A DNA stretch of 32,106 nt from Candidatus Symbiothrix sp. (GTDB lineage: Bacteria > Bacteroidota > Bacteroidia > Bacteroidales > Azobacteroidaceae). The position numbers and the translations under genes were made by a program. Shown piece after piece: positions 16,307-24,369 of this stretch. Every line of letters begins with the position of its first letter. Position 1 is the stretch's first letter. Under the pieces are notes generated by a model, which saw only the letters and a program-made list of their open reading frames with translations, did not search any database and had not been told where the DNA came from. The DNA lies in assembly GCA_031261285.1 (NCBI GenBank), contig JAISKM010000144.1, positions 1 through 32,106 on the forward strand. Direction: 5' to 3'.

Positions 16307-16393
16307 AACCTCATTTTCACCTCATTTTTTTTACAAAACAACCTCAGTAGCTTGTATGGTTGTTTTGTAGAAAAATGAGGTGGAAATTAGGTT
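16307..16393. other. Long imperfect inverted repeat between two secreted protein genes
   Basis: The left arm (16307-16343, AACCTCATTTTCACCT then CATTTTTTTTACAAAACAACC) pairs with the right arm (16358-16393, GGTTGTTTTGTAGAAAAATG then AGGTGGAAATTAGGTT) around a 14-base loop, with only a few mismatches. It could be a terminator, an mRNA-stabilising hairpin or a tiny non-autonomous mobile element. No coding capacity. Confidence 0.75.
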
Positions 16394-16441
16394 TATTCTG
16401 GAAAAACAGATAGAAAAAAAATAAACAGATAAAAAGTATAC

Positions 16442-17620
16442 ATGATGAAAAGAAAGAATATGATTAGGAGATTGCGGATCAAGTCCGCAATGACAGTATT
16501 GCTCATTACCGGCGCGTTGGTAACCGGTAATTATTCACCGTCTTTTGCCGCCCCTGCGACAAAAGCCTCTGCCACACCACAAGTGTTAATCGGAGCAGGC
16601 GACGCACCGCGTGCCGGAGCCATGCTTGACCTAAATTCGACGACTCAAGGGTTATTGTTGCCCACCATTGAGTTAACGGCAGATACGACCGAGTTTGTGT
16701 TGGTGGATACGGATAAAGCCTCGGCTTATGGAATGATGATTTACAACACCAATGATGAAGTCGCTGACGGTAAAGGCGTGTATGTCTGGTCAGGGTCGGC
16801 GTGGTATCTGATGACTGCATTTCCTGTCAGCGTGCTTCTTGATCCGGATGCCATTACGTATGGCACCATCGGTCTTCAAGAACCATTGACGCTGGTGCTT
16901 AAACCCGATCAGGTACAACACAAATCGGTTATCTGGGACAGCAGTAATAAGACAGTTGCAACCGTTGATCAAACCGGTGTGGTGACCACGCTTTCCAATG
17001 GCTCCACAACCATTACAGCAACAACCGCAGACGGACAGGTAGCTACCTGTGTAGTAGGGGTACAAAGTACTTGCACCGATGGGGTGTTTGCAGCTGACCT
17101 GTGCTGGAGCACAGAATCCAAGACTGTGACGAATGTACAAATTGCATGCGATGAAGGCTGGCGCGTTCCTACTGTTGATGAGTTAAGCGCGGCTGCTGGC
17201 AATGGAATATTAGGGTTGACCAATATTAACTACTGGTGCAGCGAAACGGAGTTCACGGAGACTGTGGAGGGGGGGTGCCAGACTTTGTCTCGGTCGTGTG
17301 TGAATGGCATCGACGGTACTGTGACACTTGTGCCTGTTGTGATTGCTATCCCTCCTACTGATTTCGTATATGGTTATGTAGGTATAACGCCTACTGAATG
17401 TGGAGCCACTAGACCTACAATGCCCACATGCAACGCGTCGATTGTGGGACAGAATCACACTGGCCTGCAATGTGAACCTCCTTGCAGCACCTGCGATCGT
17501 AACGGTTTGGGTAAACCTTTTTCACTGTATCTGTATAAATGTTCAATCATCAAATATCCATCGGCTTGTTCTAATGCGGATGCAACGACAACTAATGAGC
17601 TAAAATGCATCATGATGTAA
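16442..17620 (+). CDS. Secreted protein with surface module and Big_2-like domain
   Basis: The 392-residue protein has a signal peptide with an unusually long, basic n-region (hydrophobic core about residues 18-36). The module QVLIGAG-AGAMLDLNS-GLLLPTIELT-GVYVWSGSAWY follows at about 48-120, the same as in the small protein upstream. An Ig-like Big_2 domain spans about 128-205 (LVLKPDQVQHKSVIWDSSN, TVATVDQTGVVTTLSNGSTT, ITATTADGQVATCVV). The C-terminal part is cysteine-rich and includes a CDEGWRVPTVDELSA stretch, typical of the FISUMP/DUF1566-type fold, ending in LKCIMM. It is probably a surface adhesin or structural protein; function unproven. Part of the n-region (residues RLRIKSAMT) is encoded by a TTGCGGATCAAGTCCGCAA palindromic repeat at 16471-16494. 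Confidence 0.75.
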   Translation: MMKRKNMIRRLRIKSAMTVLLITGALVTGNYSPSFAAPATKASATPQVLIGAGDAPRAGAMLDLNSTTQGLLLPTIELTADTTEFVLVDTDKASAYGMMIYNTNDEVADGKGVYVWSGSAWYLMTAFPVSVLLDPDAITYGTIGLQEPLTLVLKPDQVQHKSVIWDSSNKTVATVDQTGVVTTLSNGSTTITATTADGQVATCVVGVQSTCTDGVFAADLCWSTESKTVTNVQIACDEGWRVPTVDELSAAAGNGILGLTNINYWCSETEFTETVEGGCQTLSRSCVNGIDGTVTLVPVVIAIPPTDFVYGYVGITPTECGATRPTMPTCNASIVGQNHTGLQCEPPCSTCDRNGLGKPFSLYLYKCSIIKYPSACSNADATTTNELKCIMM

Positions 17621-17982
17621 AATCAAAAGAACGTTATTATTGATTTAGGTGGCGGCAGAGCGTCAATTCAAAACGCAGTGGAGACTATGCGCGCTTCGGA
17701 TAGGGGTTAACTCGATCTACTCCGTCCGGGGCGGCTAAATGGAACGAACACAAGGATTGATTCTAAATTGTTAGATAAGACACAAGAGAGTAGTAGAGAG
17801 GGTTGCATGCCCAAAGTCGAAATCAGGTATCAAAGTAGCATGTAACTTAAAATACGTGGACTTCACACAAGCGACTGATGAATTTGAACAAAATCGCAAG
17901 TTTATTGTTTTAATTATAGGTAGGGGCGAATTGCATTCGCCCACTAACTGAAGTTATTAGTATAAATTAAAAAATAAACATT
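17621..17982. other. Gene-free stretch after the Big_2 protein gene
   Basis: No convincing gene. The frame of the upstream gene stays open past its TAA to a second stop at 17708-17710, adding about 29 codons that include IIDLGGGRASIQNAVETM, which looks coding-like. A TAGGGGCGAATTGCATTCGCCC palindrome of the common repeat class lies at about 17930-17943. No promoter with a good TAnnTTTG box was found for the next gene. Confidence 0.5.
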
Positions 17983-18231
17983 ATGTGGAGTTTCATCGTG
18001 TGGATCGCCATCGGCGCAGTTGCCGGATGGTTGGCAGGTAAAATTTTAGGTTCAACAAAAGGTTGGATTGTAAACATCATCGTCGGGATCATTGGTGGTA
18101 CCATCGGCGGCTGGGTCTTCGGCTTACTCGGAATCGGCGATCCCACCAGCTGGCTTGGCAGCATCATCACCTCAACGGTAGGTGCCGTGATTTTGTTGTG
18201 GATTCTGTCTCTTTTCAACAAAAAAAGTTGA
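17983..18231 (+). CDS. GlsB/YeaQ/YmgE family stress-response membrane protein
   Basis: The 82-residue, very hydrophobic and glycine-rich protein has three predicted membrane segments: WIAIGAVAGWLAGKIL, WIVNIIVGIIGGTIGGWVFG and IITSTVGAVILLWILSLF. The GAVAGWLAGK start and IIGGTIGGW middle are diagnostic of the transglycosylase-associated (YeaQ/GlsB) family, small inner-membrane proteins linked to stress tolerance with no proven enzyme activity. It stands alone, with repeat hairpins following. A positively charged C-terminus (NKKS) fits a cytoplasmic end. Confidence 0.9.
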   Translation: MWSFIVWIAIGAVAGWLAGKILGSTKGWIVNIIVGIIGGTIGGWVFGLLGIGDPTSWLGSIITSTVGAVILLWILSLFNKKS

Positions 18232-18251
18232 TTTCCGTTACCCCTATGTTA

Positions 18252-18326
18252 CCCCAGGCGAAGCCTGGGGCTAGGTTATACCGCCCTTTCAGGGCGATCA
18301 AACAATACCAAGTAGGCTGAAAGCCT
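18252..18326. repeat. Chain of short hairpin repeats
   Basis: CCCCAGGCGAAGCCTGGGG (18252-18270), CGCCCTTTCAGGGCG (18282-18296) and AGGCTGAAAGCCT (18314-18326) are consecutive perfect hairpins within 75 bases. They lie between two convergent genes. Confidence 0.75.
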
Positions 18327-18383
18327 TATATATTCTAGCCCAATGGCAACGCCTTGGGTAAAAAAATAGGGCATCACTTGGGT

Positions 18384-18415
18384 AAAAAAAAACAGGGCAT
18401 CGCCCTGTTTTTTTT
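18384..18415. terminator. Bidirectional intrinsic terminator
   Basis: CAGGGC ATC GCCCTG (18393-18407) is flanked by an A tract (18384-18392) and a T tract (18408-18415), so it can end transcription from both the GlsB gene and the convergent sppA operon. Confidence 0.8.
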
Positions 18416-18425
18416 GTGAGGATTT

Positions 18426-20237
18426 TTATTGCAACAAAATAGCCTGCCGATAGTCATAATGACTCCAAGCATTCATCAAGCGTTTTTGTTCCAACCGTTC
18501 GCTGCCCAAGAACATGGATGTCACACGCTCGCTTATGCTGTTGCCCGATTCTTCCAACAATTTAGTGAAAAAATCTTTTTCTGCCGGATAGTCTTTGGTG
18601 GAATAGCCGGTCACGTCCGCTAATTTGGCTGCGGCTTCGATGGCATCGTTGATGCCGCCCAGTGCGTCAACTAATCCTAATCCAAGGGCTTGATTGCCTG
18701 TCCAGACGCGCCCTTGACCGATGGCGTCAATTTGTTCTTTTGTTTTGTTACGTCCTGAAGCACAACGACTTAGAAACGTGTCGTAGCCGCGTTCCACATA
18801 GGCTTGCAACATCGCGCCCTCGCTATCGGTGAGTGGACGTGCAGGCAAAATCCCGAGACCAATCAAAGGAATAGACAACACATCGCCGGCAAAATTGGAA
18901 TATTTGTTGGTCGACACACCGTCGTAAGTCGCCCCCATGCGTTTCGCCAACTGTGCGCCATTCGGAATTATGCCGAATATGCCGATAGAACCCGTGATGG
19001 TTGTTGGTTCGGCAATGATTTTATTTGCTCCGGCCGAAATGTAATAGCCGCCTGACGCTGCCACGTTGCCCATCGACACCACAATCGGTTTCACAGCACG
19101 TAATTCCTGCACGGCATGCCAGATTTGTTCGGATGCAAATGCACTGCCGCCCGGCGAATTGACCCGGAACACGACCGCTTTCACGTCGTCATCTTTTTGC
19201 AATTTTTTCAATTCTTTGACGTATTCTTTCGCAGTAATCGTGCTCTCGCCTCCGGATAAAAAGGATGGCACGGCGTCTTCCACGATTTCACCTTCGGCAT
19301 ATAAAATAGCAATCGTTTCTTTGCTTTTGGATTTGCGGTCGGCAGGCAACGATTTCAAATCCTTTACAGACGCTAATTCCAAATCGTCTTTTTCTTTCGT
19401 GCCTACTTTGGCTCTCAAGAGTTTTTCAACTTCGTCTTGATATTTTAATCCGTCAATCAACTTGTAATCAACCACTTTCTTTGGGTCAACAAACGTCAAA
19501 CATTCGTCGGCATATTGATTCAGTTGCTCGACGGAAATGCCGCGACTTTCCGAAATACCTGTCAACAACGAGTTCCAAATATCGCCCAGATAAGCAGTTA
19601 CCTGTTCGCGATTGGCGTCACTCATTTTTTGTTCGGTGTAGGGTTCAACAGCCGATTTGTAGGTGCCGACTTTGTACACTTGCATTTCAATGCCCCATTT
19701 TTCAAGAATTTGCTTGTTGAACTGAATGGAGGTTGCTAACCCGCGAAAATCGAGCACCCCTTGTGGGTTCATGAAAATCGTATCCGCTACCGAACAAACC
19801 GCATAAGCCTTCTGCGTATAATTTTCGGAATAGGCAATGATGAATTTGCCCGTTTTTTTGAAGTCCAGCAAGGCGTTGCGAATCGGTTCTACCGTTGCAT
19901 AGCCCGACATCAGCATACCGCCTTCCAAGTAGATGCCTTTGATTTTAGCATTTGTTTCTGCCTTTTTGATGGAAGAAAGAATGTCGTTCAAACCCACTTT
20001 TTCAATCGACGAACCGCCAAATTCCAAGAAATCGAATGGATTGGAGGTTGCACGGTCGGTCACAACCGCATCCAGATTGATTTTTAACACCGATTTGTCG
20101 TGCAATTCGTGTGTCGACGAATTTACCGACGAGGCAATGATACCTATCAAAAAGATAAATGACAAAAAGAACAAAATTCCACCGGCGAGGAATACTCCCA
20201 GCGTGGATGCAAACACCATTTTTAAGAAATTCTTCAT
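18426..20237 (-). CDS. sppA: Signal peptide peptidase SppA, long (67K) form
   Basis: Membrane-bound serine protease that degrades cleaved signal peptides. At 603 residues it has the two-domain length of the E. coli-type enzyme. One N-terminal transmembrane helix spans about residues 9-37. The N-terminal half supplies the general-base lysine at K194 (KVGTYKSAVEPYTEQKMSD). The C-terminal half supplies the nucleophile S395 in GNVAASGGYYISAG, preceded by FRVNSPGGSAFASE near 358-370. Both catalytic residues are present, so the enzyme looks active. Its start overlaps the upstream DUF4296 gene by 4 bases, giving an lspA-DUF4296-sppA operon that groups signal peptide and lipoprotein processing. Confidence 0.95.
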   Translation of the reverse strand: MKNFLKMVFASTLGVFLAGGILFFLSFIFLIGIIASSVNSSTHELHDKSVLKINLDAVVTDRATSNPFDFLEFGGSSIEKVGLNDILSSIKKAETNAKIKGIYLEGGMLMSGYATVEPIRNALLDFKKTGKFIIAYSENYTQKAYAVCSVADTIFMNPQGVLDFRGLATSIQFNKQILEKWGIEMQVYKVGTYKSAVEPYTEQKMSDANREQVTAYLGDIWNSLLTGISESRGISVEQLNQYADECLTFVDPKKVVDYKLIDGLKYQDEVEKLLRAKVGTKEKDDLELASVKDLKSLPADRKSKSKETIAILYAEGEIVEDAVPSFLSGGESTITAKEYVKELKKLQKDDDVKAVVFRVNSPGGSAFASEQIWHAVQELRAVKPIVVSMGNVAASGGYYISAGANKIIAEPTTITGSIGIFGIIPNGAQLAKRMGATYDGVSTNKYSNFAGDVLSIPLIGLGILPARPLTDSEGAMLQAYVERGYDTFLSRCASGRNKTKEQIDAIGQGRVWTGNQALGLGLVDALGGINDAIEAAAKLADVTGYSTKDYPAEKDFFTKLLEESGNSISERVTSMFLGSERLEQKRLMNAWSHYDYRQAILLQ

Positions 20238-20941
20238 AAGTTTACTGTATTTTTATGTTTATTTATTTTTTGCATTTTTCGTTCTTGTAGTCCGTTAGGA
20301 ATGTTTCGTCCGGTAGAAAACATGCCGCTATCCCTCCTTAACGGGATGGAAATAATCGTATCAACAATTTCCTTTTGGTCAACTTCCTTTTGGTCGCTGA
20401 CTATCGTCGTGACGGGAAATAGCCGCAACGTATCGCGCACAAGCAGTTCCACGTAATTTTTAGGCAGTACCACTTTGGCAATTACCTTTGGCTTCATTTT
20501 TTCTTTTTGAGCCTGCAAACCGGCGAGCAAATTTGCATAACGTTGGCTGAGATTGGCGTTGATTTTCAGATACTTATCCAAATGGGCATTGTACCACACC
20601 AACGAAGTATCGAACGTTTGTTCGGTAATTTTATGTTTGTCGAAAACAGAATTGAGCAACTGCTGTTTGCGCACCGAATCGCCTGAAAAAATCATATAAT
20701 TGTCGGAGATGACGTTCTCAGCCAGGTGGAGGTCAAACAGCACGTTTTCCATCTTGCTGTCCGACAGCACATAACGCGGACGTCCGTTGCAAGCCGTCAA
20801 CACACACAAGCACACCGTTATCAGCCCGATACGACTAATTTTCAGGGGATTGCGTGTCTCGACTACGCTCGACATGACGTCTATCAAGTCCGCAATGAGG
20901 TGTCTATTATTATTTTTCAGCATCTGTAATTTTTTTTTCAA
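20234..20941 (-). CDS. DUF4296-family lipoprotein with repeat-encoded N-terminal extension
   Basis: The 235-residue protein has a lipoprotein signal, IGLITVCLCVLTAC, with the modified cysteine near residue 51, far from the first methionine. The mature part (VLSDSKMENVLFDLHLAENV, DKHKITEQTFDTSLVWYNAH) matches the DUF4296 family of small Bacteroidota lipoproteins, function unknown. As written, the start overlaps lspA by 32 bases. Residues about 12-34 are encoded by a degenerate palindromic repeat (20845-20908), so either the signal peptide has gained a long basic/polar extension or translation begins further in, for example at the MSSVVETRNPLK methionine. The C-terminal tail is basic. It overlaps sppA by 4 bases. 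It may be a trafficking or envelope factor, but no role can be shown. Confidence 0.78.
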   Translation of the reverse strand: MKKKLQMLKNNNRHLIADLIDVMSSVVETRNPLKISRIGLITVCLCVLTACNGRPRYVLSDSKMENVLFDLHLAENVISDNYMIFSGDSVRKQQLLNSVFDKHKITEQTFDTSLVWYNAHLDKYLKINANLSQRYANLLAGLQAQKEKMKPKVIAKVVLPKNYVELLVRDTLRLFPVTTIVSDQKEVDQKEIVDTIISIPLRRDSGMFSTGRNIPNGLQERKMQKINKHKNTVNL

Positions 20942-21506
20942 AACTTTTTGCCAGAGAATCGCGATAAAAAATCAGTATTGCAACAATGCCCACGCTAATA
21001 GCGGCATCTGCCAAATTAAAAATATAGCGAAAAAAGACAAACCCGCGCCACTCAAAAAATGGGAAATAGAACATGTCGACCACTTTTCCGTTGAACCAAG
21101 AGGTGTAACCGCCTTCCGGTGGAAAGAGCGTAGCCACTTGCGTAGGTGTACTTTCACTAAAAATCACTCCGTAGAACACGCAGTCGATGCAATTTCCCAT
21201 CGCGCCCGCCAGCACCAAAGCAACGCAGATAATATAGCCCCACGAAAAATTGCGTTTAACCAACTGAGCGAGGTAATAAATGACCACTCCGGACGCCACA
21301 ATGCGAAAAATCGTGACAAATACTTTGTTCATGATTTCGATACCCATCGCGATTCCGGGATTTTCCACAAAACGGATGATGAACCAATCGGTGAACACAA
21401 TATCCTCAAACAGAGCCAGATGCGTCTTGACCCAGATTTTGATGACTTGGTCGAGCAGCAAAAGAAACAACACTATAATAGTAGCCCAAACGCCTTTATT
21501 TTTCAT
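20910..21506 (-). CDS. lspA: Lipoprotein signal peptidase (signal peptidase II)
   Basis: Inner-membrane aspartyl protease that cleaves the signal peptide of lipidated prolipoproteins. The 198-residue protein has four hydrophobic helices. Conserved elements are LLLLDQVIKIWV (residues 15-26), ENPGIAMGI (48-56), GAMGNCIDCVFYG (101-113, the NxxDR-like motif with Cys in place of Arg), KVVDMFYFP with catalytic-type D144, and FNLADAAISVG with D167. It is longer than the E. coli enzyme because of a loop around residues 117-140, which is usual in this phylum. It is first in the operon with the DUF4296 lipoprotein and sppA. Confidence 0.95.
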   Translation of the reverse strand: MKNKGVWATIIVLFLLLLDQVIKIWVKTHLALFEDIVFTDWFIIRFVENPGIAMGIEIMNKVFVTIFRIVASGVVIYYLAQLVKRNFSWGYIICVALVLAGAMGNCIDCVFYGVIFSESTPTQVATLFPPEGGYTSWFNGKVVDMFYFPFFEWRGFVFFRYIFNLADAAISVGIVAILIFYRDSLAKSFEKKITDAEK

Positions 21507-21534
21507 TCAACTGACTAATAAATAGATTACGGGG

Positions 21535-21542
21535 CAAAGATA
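21535..21542 (-). promoter_or_regulatory. -7 box for the lspA operon
   Basis: On the minus strand this is TATCTTTG, 29 bases before the lspA start. A good -33 box is not seen; that region is a GGTTAAT-type heptamer tract (about 21550-21581). Confidence 0.55.
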
Positions 21543-21613
21543 CAAAATAATTGTTAATGGTCAATGGTTAATGATTAATTGTTTTGCCATCATTTAGAAA
21601 AATCAGGCAAAAA

Positions 21614-21644
21614 TTGTGAGTGTGAAAAATTTTTTCTACTTTTG
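21614..21644 (+). promoter_or_regulatory. Promoter of pheT
   Basis: TACTTTTG at 21637-21644 with TTG near 21614-21616 fits the -7/-33 pattern. The leader then contains a degenerate copy of the GTCATTG...CCCGCAATC repeat (about 21650-21712) before the pheT ATG. Confidence 0.6.
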
Positions 21645-21728
21645 CGCTGTCATTGTGGGACGACGAAGTCGTGCCTGTCCTGAACTTGATTCGGGAACCC
21701 GCAATCTCCTGATAAAAAATATAAAAAT

Positions 21729-24296
21729 ATGAATATCTCATATAATTGGCTGAAAGACTACTTGAAATTCGATTTGACGCCCGAACAACTGTCGGACGCG
21801 CTGACGTCTATTGGCTTGGAAACTGGCGGTATTGAAACCGTCGAAACGATTAAAGGCGGACTTAAAGGCTTGGTAATCGGACATGTACTGACTTGCGTTA
21901 ACCATCCAAACTCCGACCATTTGCACGTGACAACCGTCGATTTAGGTACCGGCGAACCCCAACAAATCGTCTGCGGCGCACCCAATGTGGCGGCAGGACA
22001 AAAAGTAGTGGTCGCGACCGTCGGCACTGTGTTGTATGATGGCGACGAGCCGTTTACCATCAAAAAATCAAAAATTCGCGGCGAAGAATCCAACGGCATG
22101 ATTTGCGCCGAAGACGAAATCGGCATTGGAACGAATCACGAAGGCATTATCGTCTTGCCGTCCGACGCTCCGGTAGGTTTACCGGCAAAAGATTATTATA
22201 AGATAGAAAGCGACGCAATTTTGGAAGTCGACATCACGCCCAACCGCGTGGATGCAGCCTCTCACTATGGTGTGGCGCGCGATTTGGCAGCATACCTACA
22301 AATACAGGTGCAAGGTGCAAGGTACAAGGTGCAAGGTGCAAGGTGCAAGGTGCAAGATTCGCTTCACCCTTCACCTTTCACCTTTCACCCTTCACCTTTC
22401 ACCCTTTTTCGTCCTTCGGTGGATGCTTTCCAAATCGACGATAAATCGCCTGCCGTGACGGTAGAAGTAATTGATACAGAGGCGTGTCCGCGTTATTCGG
22501 GCGTCACTATTAAGAACGTGAAAGTGGGCGAAAGTCCTGCCTGGCTCAAAAATCGCTTGGAAAGTATTGGTGTGCGCTCCATCAATAATATTGTGGACGT
22601 GACCAATTATGTGTTGCACGAAACCGGACAACCGTTGCACGCTTTCGATGTGGCGCAAATCAAGGGTGGTAAAATTGTCGTGCAAACGCAACCTGACGGC
22701 ACCTCATTTATTACGCTGGATGGCGCAAAACGTACATTGTCCGATAAAGATTTGATGATTTGCAGCCTGACCGAAGGTCTGTGTATCGCCGGCGTATTTG
22801 GCGGCTTGGATTCGGGTGTGACCGAAAAAACAACCGATATTTTCCTCGAATCAGCCTATTTCAACCCCACACGCATCCGCAAAACAGCACGCCGGCACGG
22901 TCTGAACACCGATGCCTCATTCCGTTACGAACGCGGTGCCGATCCCAACAACACGCTGTATGTTTTGAAACGCGCGGCGTTGTTGGTCAAAGAAGTGGCC
23001 GGTGGCGCGATCACAGGCGATGTGATCGACATTTATCCGCAACCCATCAACAATTTTGTGGTGGAACTCAGCCTGAACAAAGTTAATTCGCTGATTGGCA
23101 AGGAAATACCTGCCGAAACAATCGAAAGCATCCTGAAAAGCCTTGAAATCCGCCTCATGGGCAAAGCCGGCGATGTGTGGACGCTCAACGTGCCCACCTA
23201 CCGCGTGGACGTGACACGCGACGTGGACGTAATCGAAGAAATCCTCCGCATCTATGGCTATAATAATGTCGAGATTGGTGAGGAAGTGAAATCGACATTA
23301 TCCTACAAAACAGCCACCGACCGCAGTCACGAATTGCAAAACCTGATTTCAGAGCAGTTGACAGGCGTCGGATTCAATGAAATTTTGAACAATTCGCTGA
23401 CGGCCGCCGCCTATTACGAAAACAACACCGCGTTCCCAAGTGAAAATTGTGTCTTGCTAAAAAATCCCTTGAGCAACGACCTCAGCGTGATGCGTCAAAC
23501 GCTTTTATACGGCGGTCTGGAATCCATTCGTCGCAATCGCAACCACAAAAATCCGGATTTGAAATTATATGAATTAGGCAACACTTACACCTATTCTGTC
23601 ATTCCCGCGAAGGCGGGAATCCCCGGCAACAAAGACGCAAATTATCTTGCGTCCCCTTTCACCGAAAATTTCATGTTGGGATTGTGGCTAACAGGGCGTT
23701 CATTAAACGCCAATTGGTTGCATCCGGCAGAAGATTCGTCGGTGTATGAATTGAAAGCCTACGTCGAAAATGTATTGCAGCGATTGGGATTGTCGGCACA
23801 AAAAGTGTTCTACAAGCCGTTTAGCGACGCTGTTTTTGCATCCGGACTACAAATCGAAAATCTCGGTGGCAAATCCTTGGGCAAATTAGGCGTCTTGAAA
23901 AAAACAGTCACCAAGGCATTTGACATCCCTGTGGAAGTCTTTTTTGCAGAACTGAATTGGAACGCGATTTTAAAAGCAGCCAAAAACAGCACAGTGAAAC
24001 AGACGGAAATTCCAAAATTCCCATCCGTCCGTCGCGACTTGGCATTGCTGGTAGACAAAGCGGTAACTTTTGCCGAAATAGAAAAAATCGCCGTCCAAAC
24101 AGACAAAAAACTCCTGAAAGAAGTGACCCTGTTTGACGTCTACGAAGGCAAAAACCTCCCCGAAGGCAAAAAATCCTACGCCGTCAGCTTCATCCTCCAA
24201 GACGAAGAAAAAACGCTGAACGACAAACAAATAGATTCACTAATGGCAAACATACAAAAAAATTTAGAACAAAAATTAGGAGCAACATTAAGATAA
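21729..24296 (+). CDS. pheT: Phenylalanyl-tRNA synthetase beta subunit
   Basis: Beta chain of the alpha2-beta2 enzyme that charges tRNA-Phe. The 855-residue protein shows the expected order: an N-terminal segment (MNISYNWLKDYLKF), an OB-fold tRNA-binding domain (about 40-155, GHVLTCVNHPNSDHLHVTTVD), the VDITPNRVDAASHYGVARDLAA motif before the B3/B4 domain, B3/B4 (to about 400), B5 (about 430-510, VNVPTYRVDVTRDVDVIEEI-like), a core domain, and a C-terminal ferredoxin-fold anticodon-binding domain (from about 763, FPSVRRDLALLVDKA). Two in-frame foreign-looking inserts are present: residues about 193-225 from GTGCAAG/TTTCACC heptamers, and about 624-633 (VIPAKAGIP) from a palindromic repeat. Both sit in loops that vary within the family, so the enzyme is probably functional. 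pheS is not in the window. Confidence 0.95.
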   Translation: MNISYNWLKDYLKFDLTPEQLSDALTSIGLETGGIETVETIKGGLKGLVIGHVLTCVNHPNSDHLHVTTVDLGTGEPQQIVCGAPNVAAGQKVVVATVGTVLYDGDEPFTIKKSKIRGEESNGMICAEDEIGIGTNHEGIIVLPSDAPVGLPAKDYYKIESDAILEVDITPNRVDAASHYGVARDLAAYLQIQVQGARYKVQGARCKVQDSLHPSPFTFHPSPFTLFRPSVDAFQIDDKSPAVTVEVIDTEACPRYSGVTIKNVKVGESPAWLKNRLESIGVRSINNIVDVTNYVLHETGQPLHAFDVAQIKGGKIVVQTQPDGTSFITLDGAKRTLSDKDLMICSLTEGLCIAGVFGGLDSGVTEKTTDIFLESAYFNPTRIRKTARRHGLNTDASFRYERGADPNNTLYVLKRAALLVKEVAGGAITGDVIDIYPQPINNFVVELSLNKVNSLIGKEIPAETIESILKSLEIRLMGKAGDVWTLNVPTYRVDVTRDVDVIEEILRIYGYNNVEIGEEVKSTLSYKTATDRSHELQNLISEQLTGVGFNEILNNSLTAAAYYENNTAFPSENCVLLKNPLSNDLSVMRQTLLYGGLESIRRNRNHKNPDLKLYELGNTYTYSVIPAKAGIPGNKDANYLASPFTENFMLGLWLTGRSLNANWLHPAEDSSVYELKAYVENVLQRLGLSAQKVFYKPFSDAVFASGLQIENLGGKSLGKLGVLKKTVTKAFDIPVEVFFAELNWNAILKAAKNSTVKQTEIPKFPSVRRDLALLVDKAVTFAEIEKIAVQTDKKLLKEVTLFDVYEGKNLPEGKKSYAVSFILQDEEKTLNDKQIDSLMANIQKNLEQKLGATLR
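22305..22403 (+). repeat. Heptanucleotide repeat inserted in pheT
   Basis: About seven CAAGGTG units (22305-22356) are followed by six CTTCACC/TTTCACC units (22362-22403). Every unit is 7 bases, and the second block is nearly the reverse complement of the first, so the tract can fold back on itself. It is read in frame as VQGARCKVQ and HPSPFTFHPSPFT peptides. Confidence 0.9.
23598..23624. repeat. ATTCCCGCGAAGGCGGGAAT palindrome inside pheT
   Basis: GTC followed by ATTCCCGCGAAGGCGGGAAT and CCCC is a perfect hairpin of a type widespread between bacterial genes. It is read in frame as SVIPAKAGIP. Confidence 0.85.
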
Positions 24297-24369
24297 CACA
24301 CAAATTATGAATGATGAATTATTGAGCAATCACAAATAATTCATAATTCATAATTCATAATTAAAAAAC

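Noticed and set aside
17621..17982. Possible tRNA or other RNA gene
   Set aside because: No cloverleaf arms or T-loop motif could be found in this gap.
22305..22403. Possible CRISPR-like array in pheT
   Set aside because: Units are 7 bases with no spacers, and the tract lies in frame within a gene. No CRISPR array or cas gene was seen anywhere.
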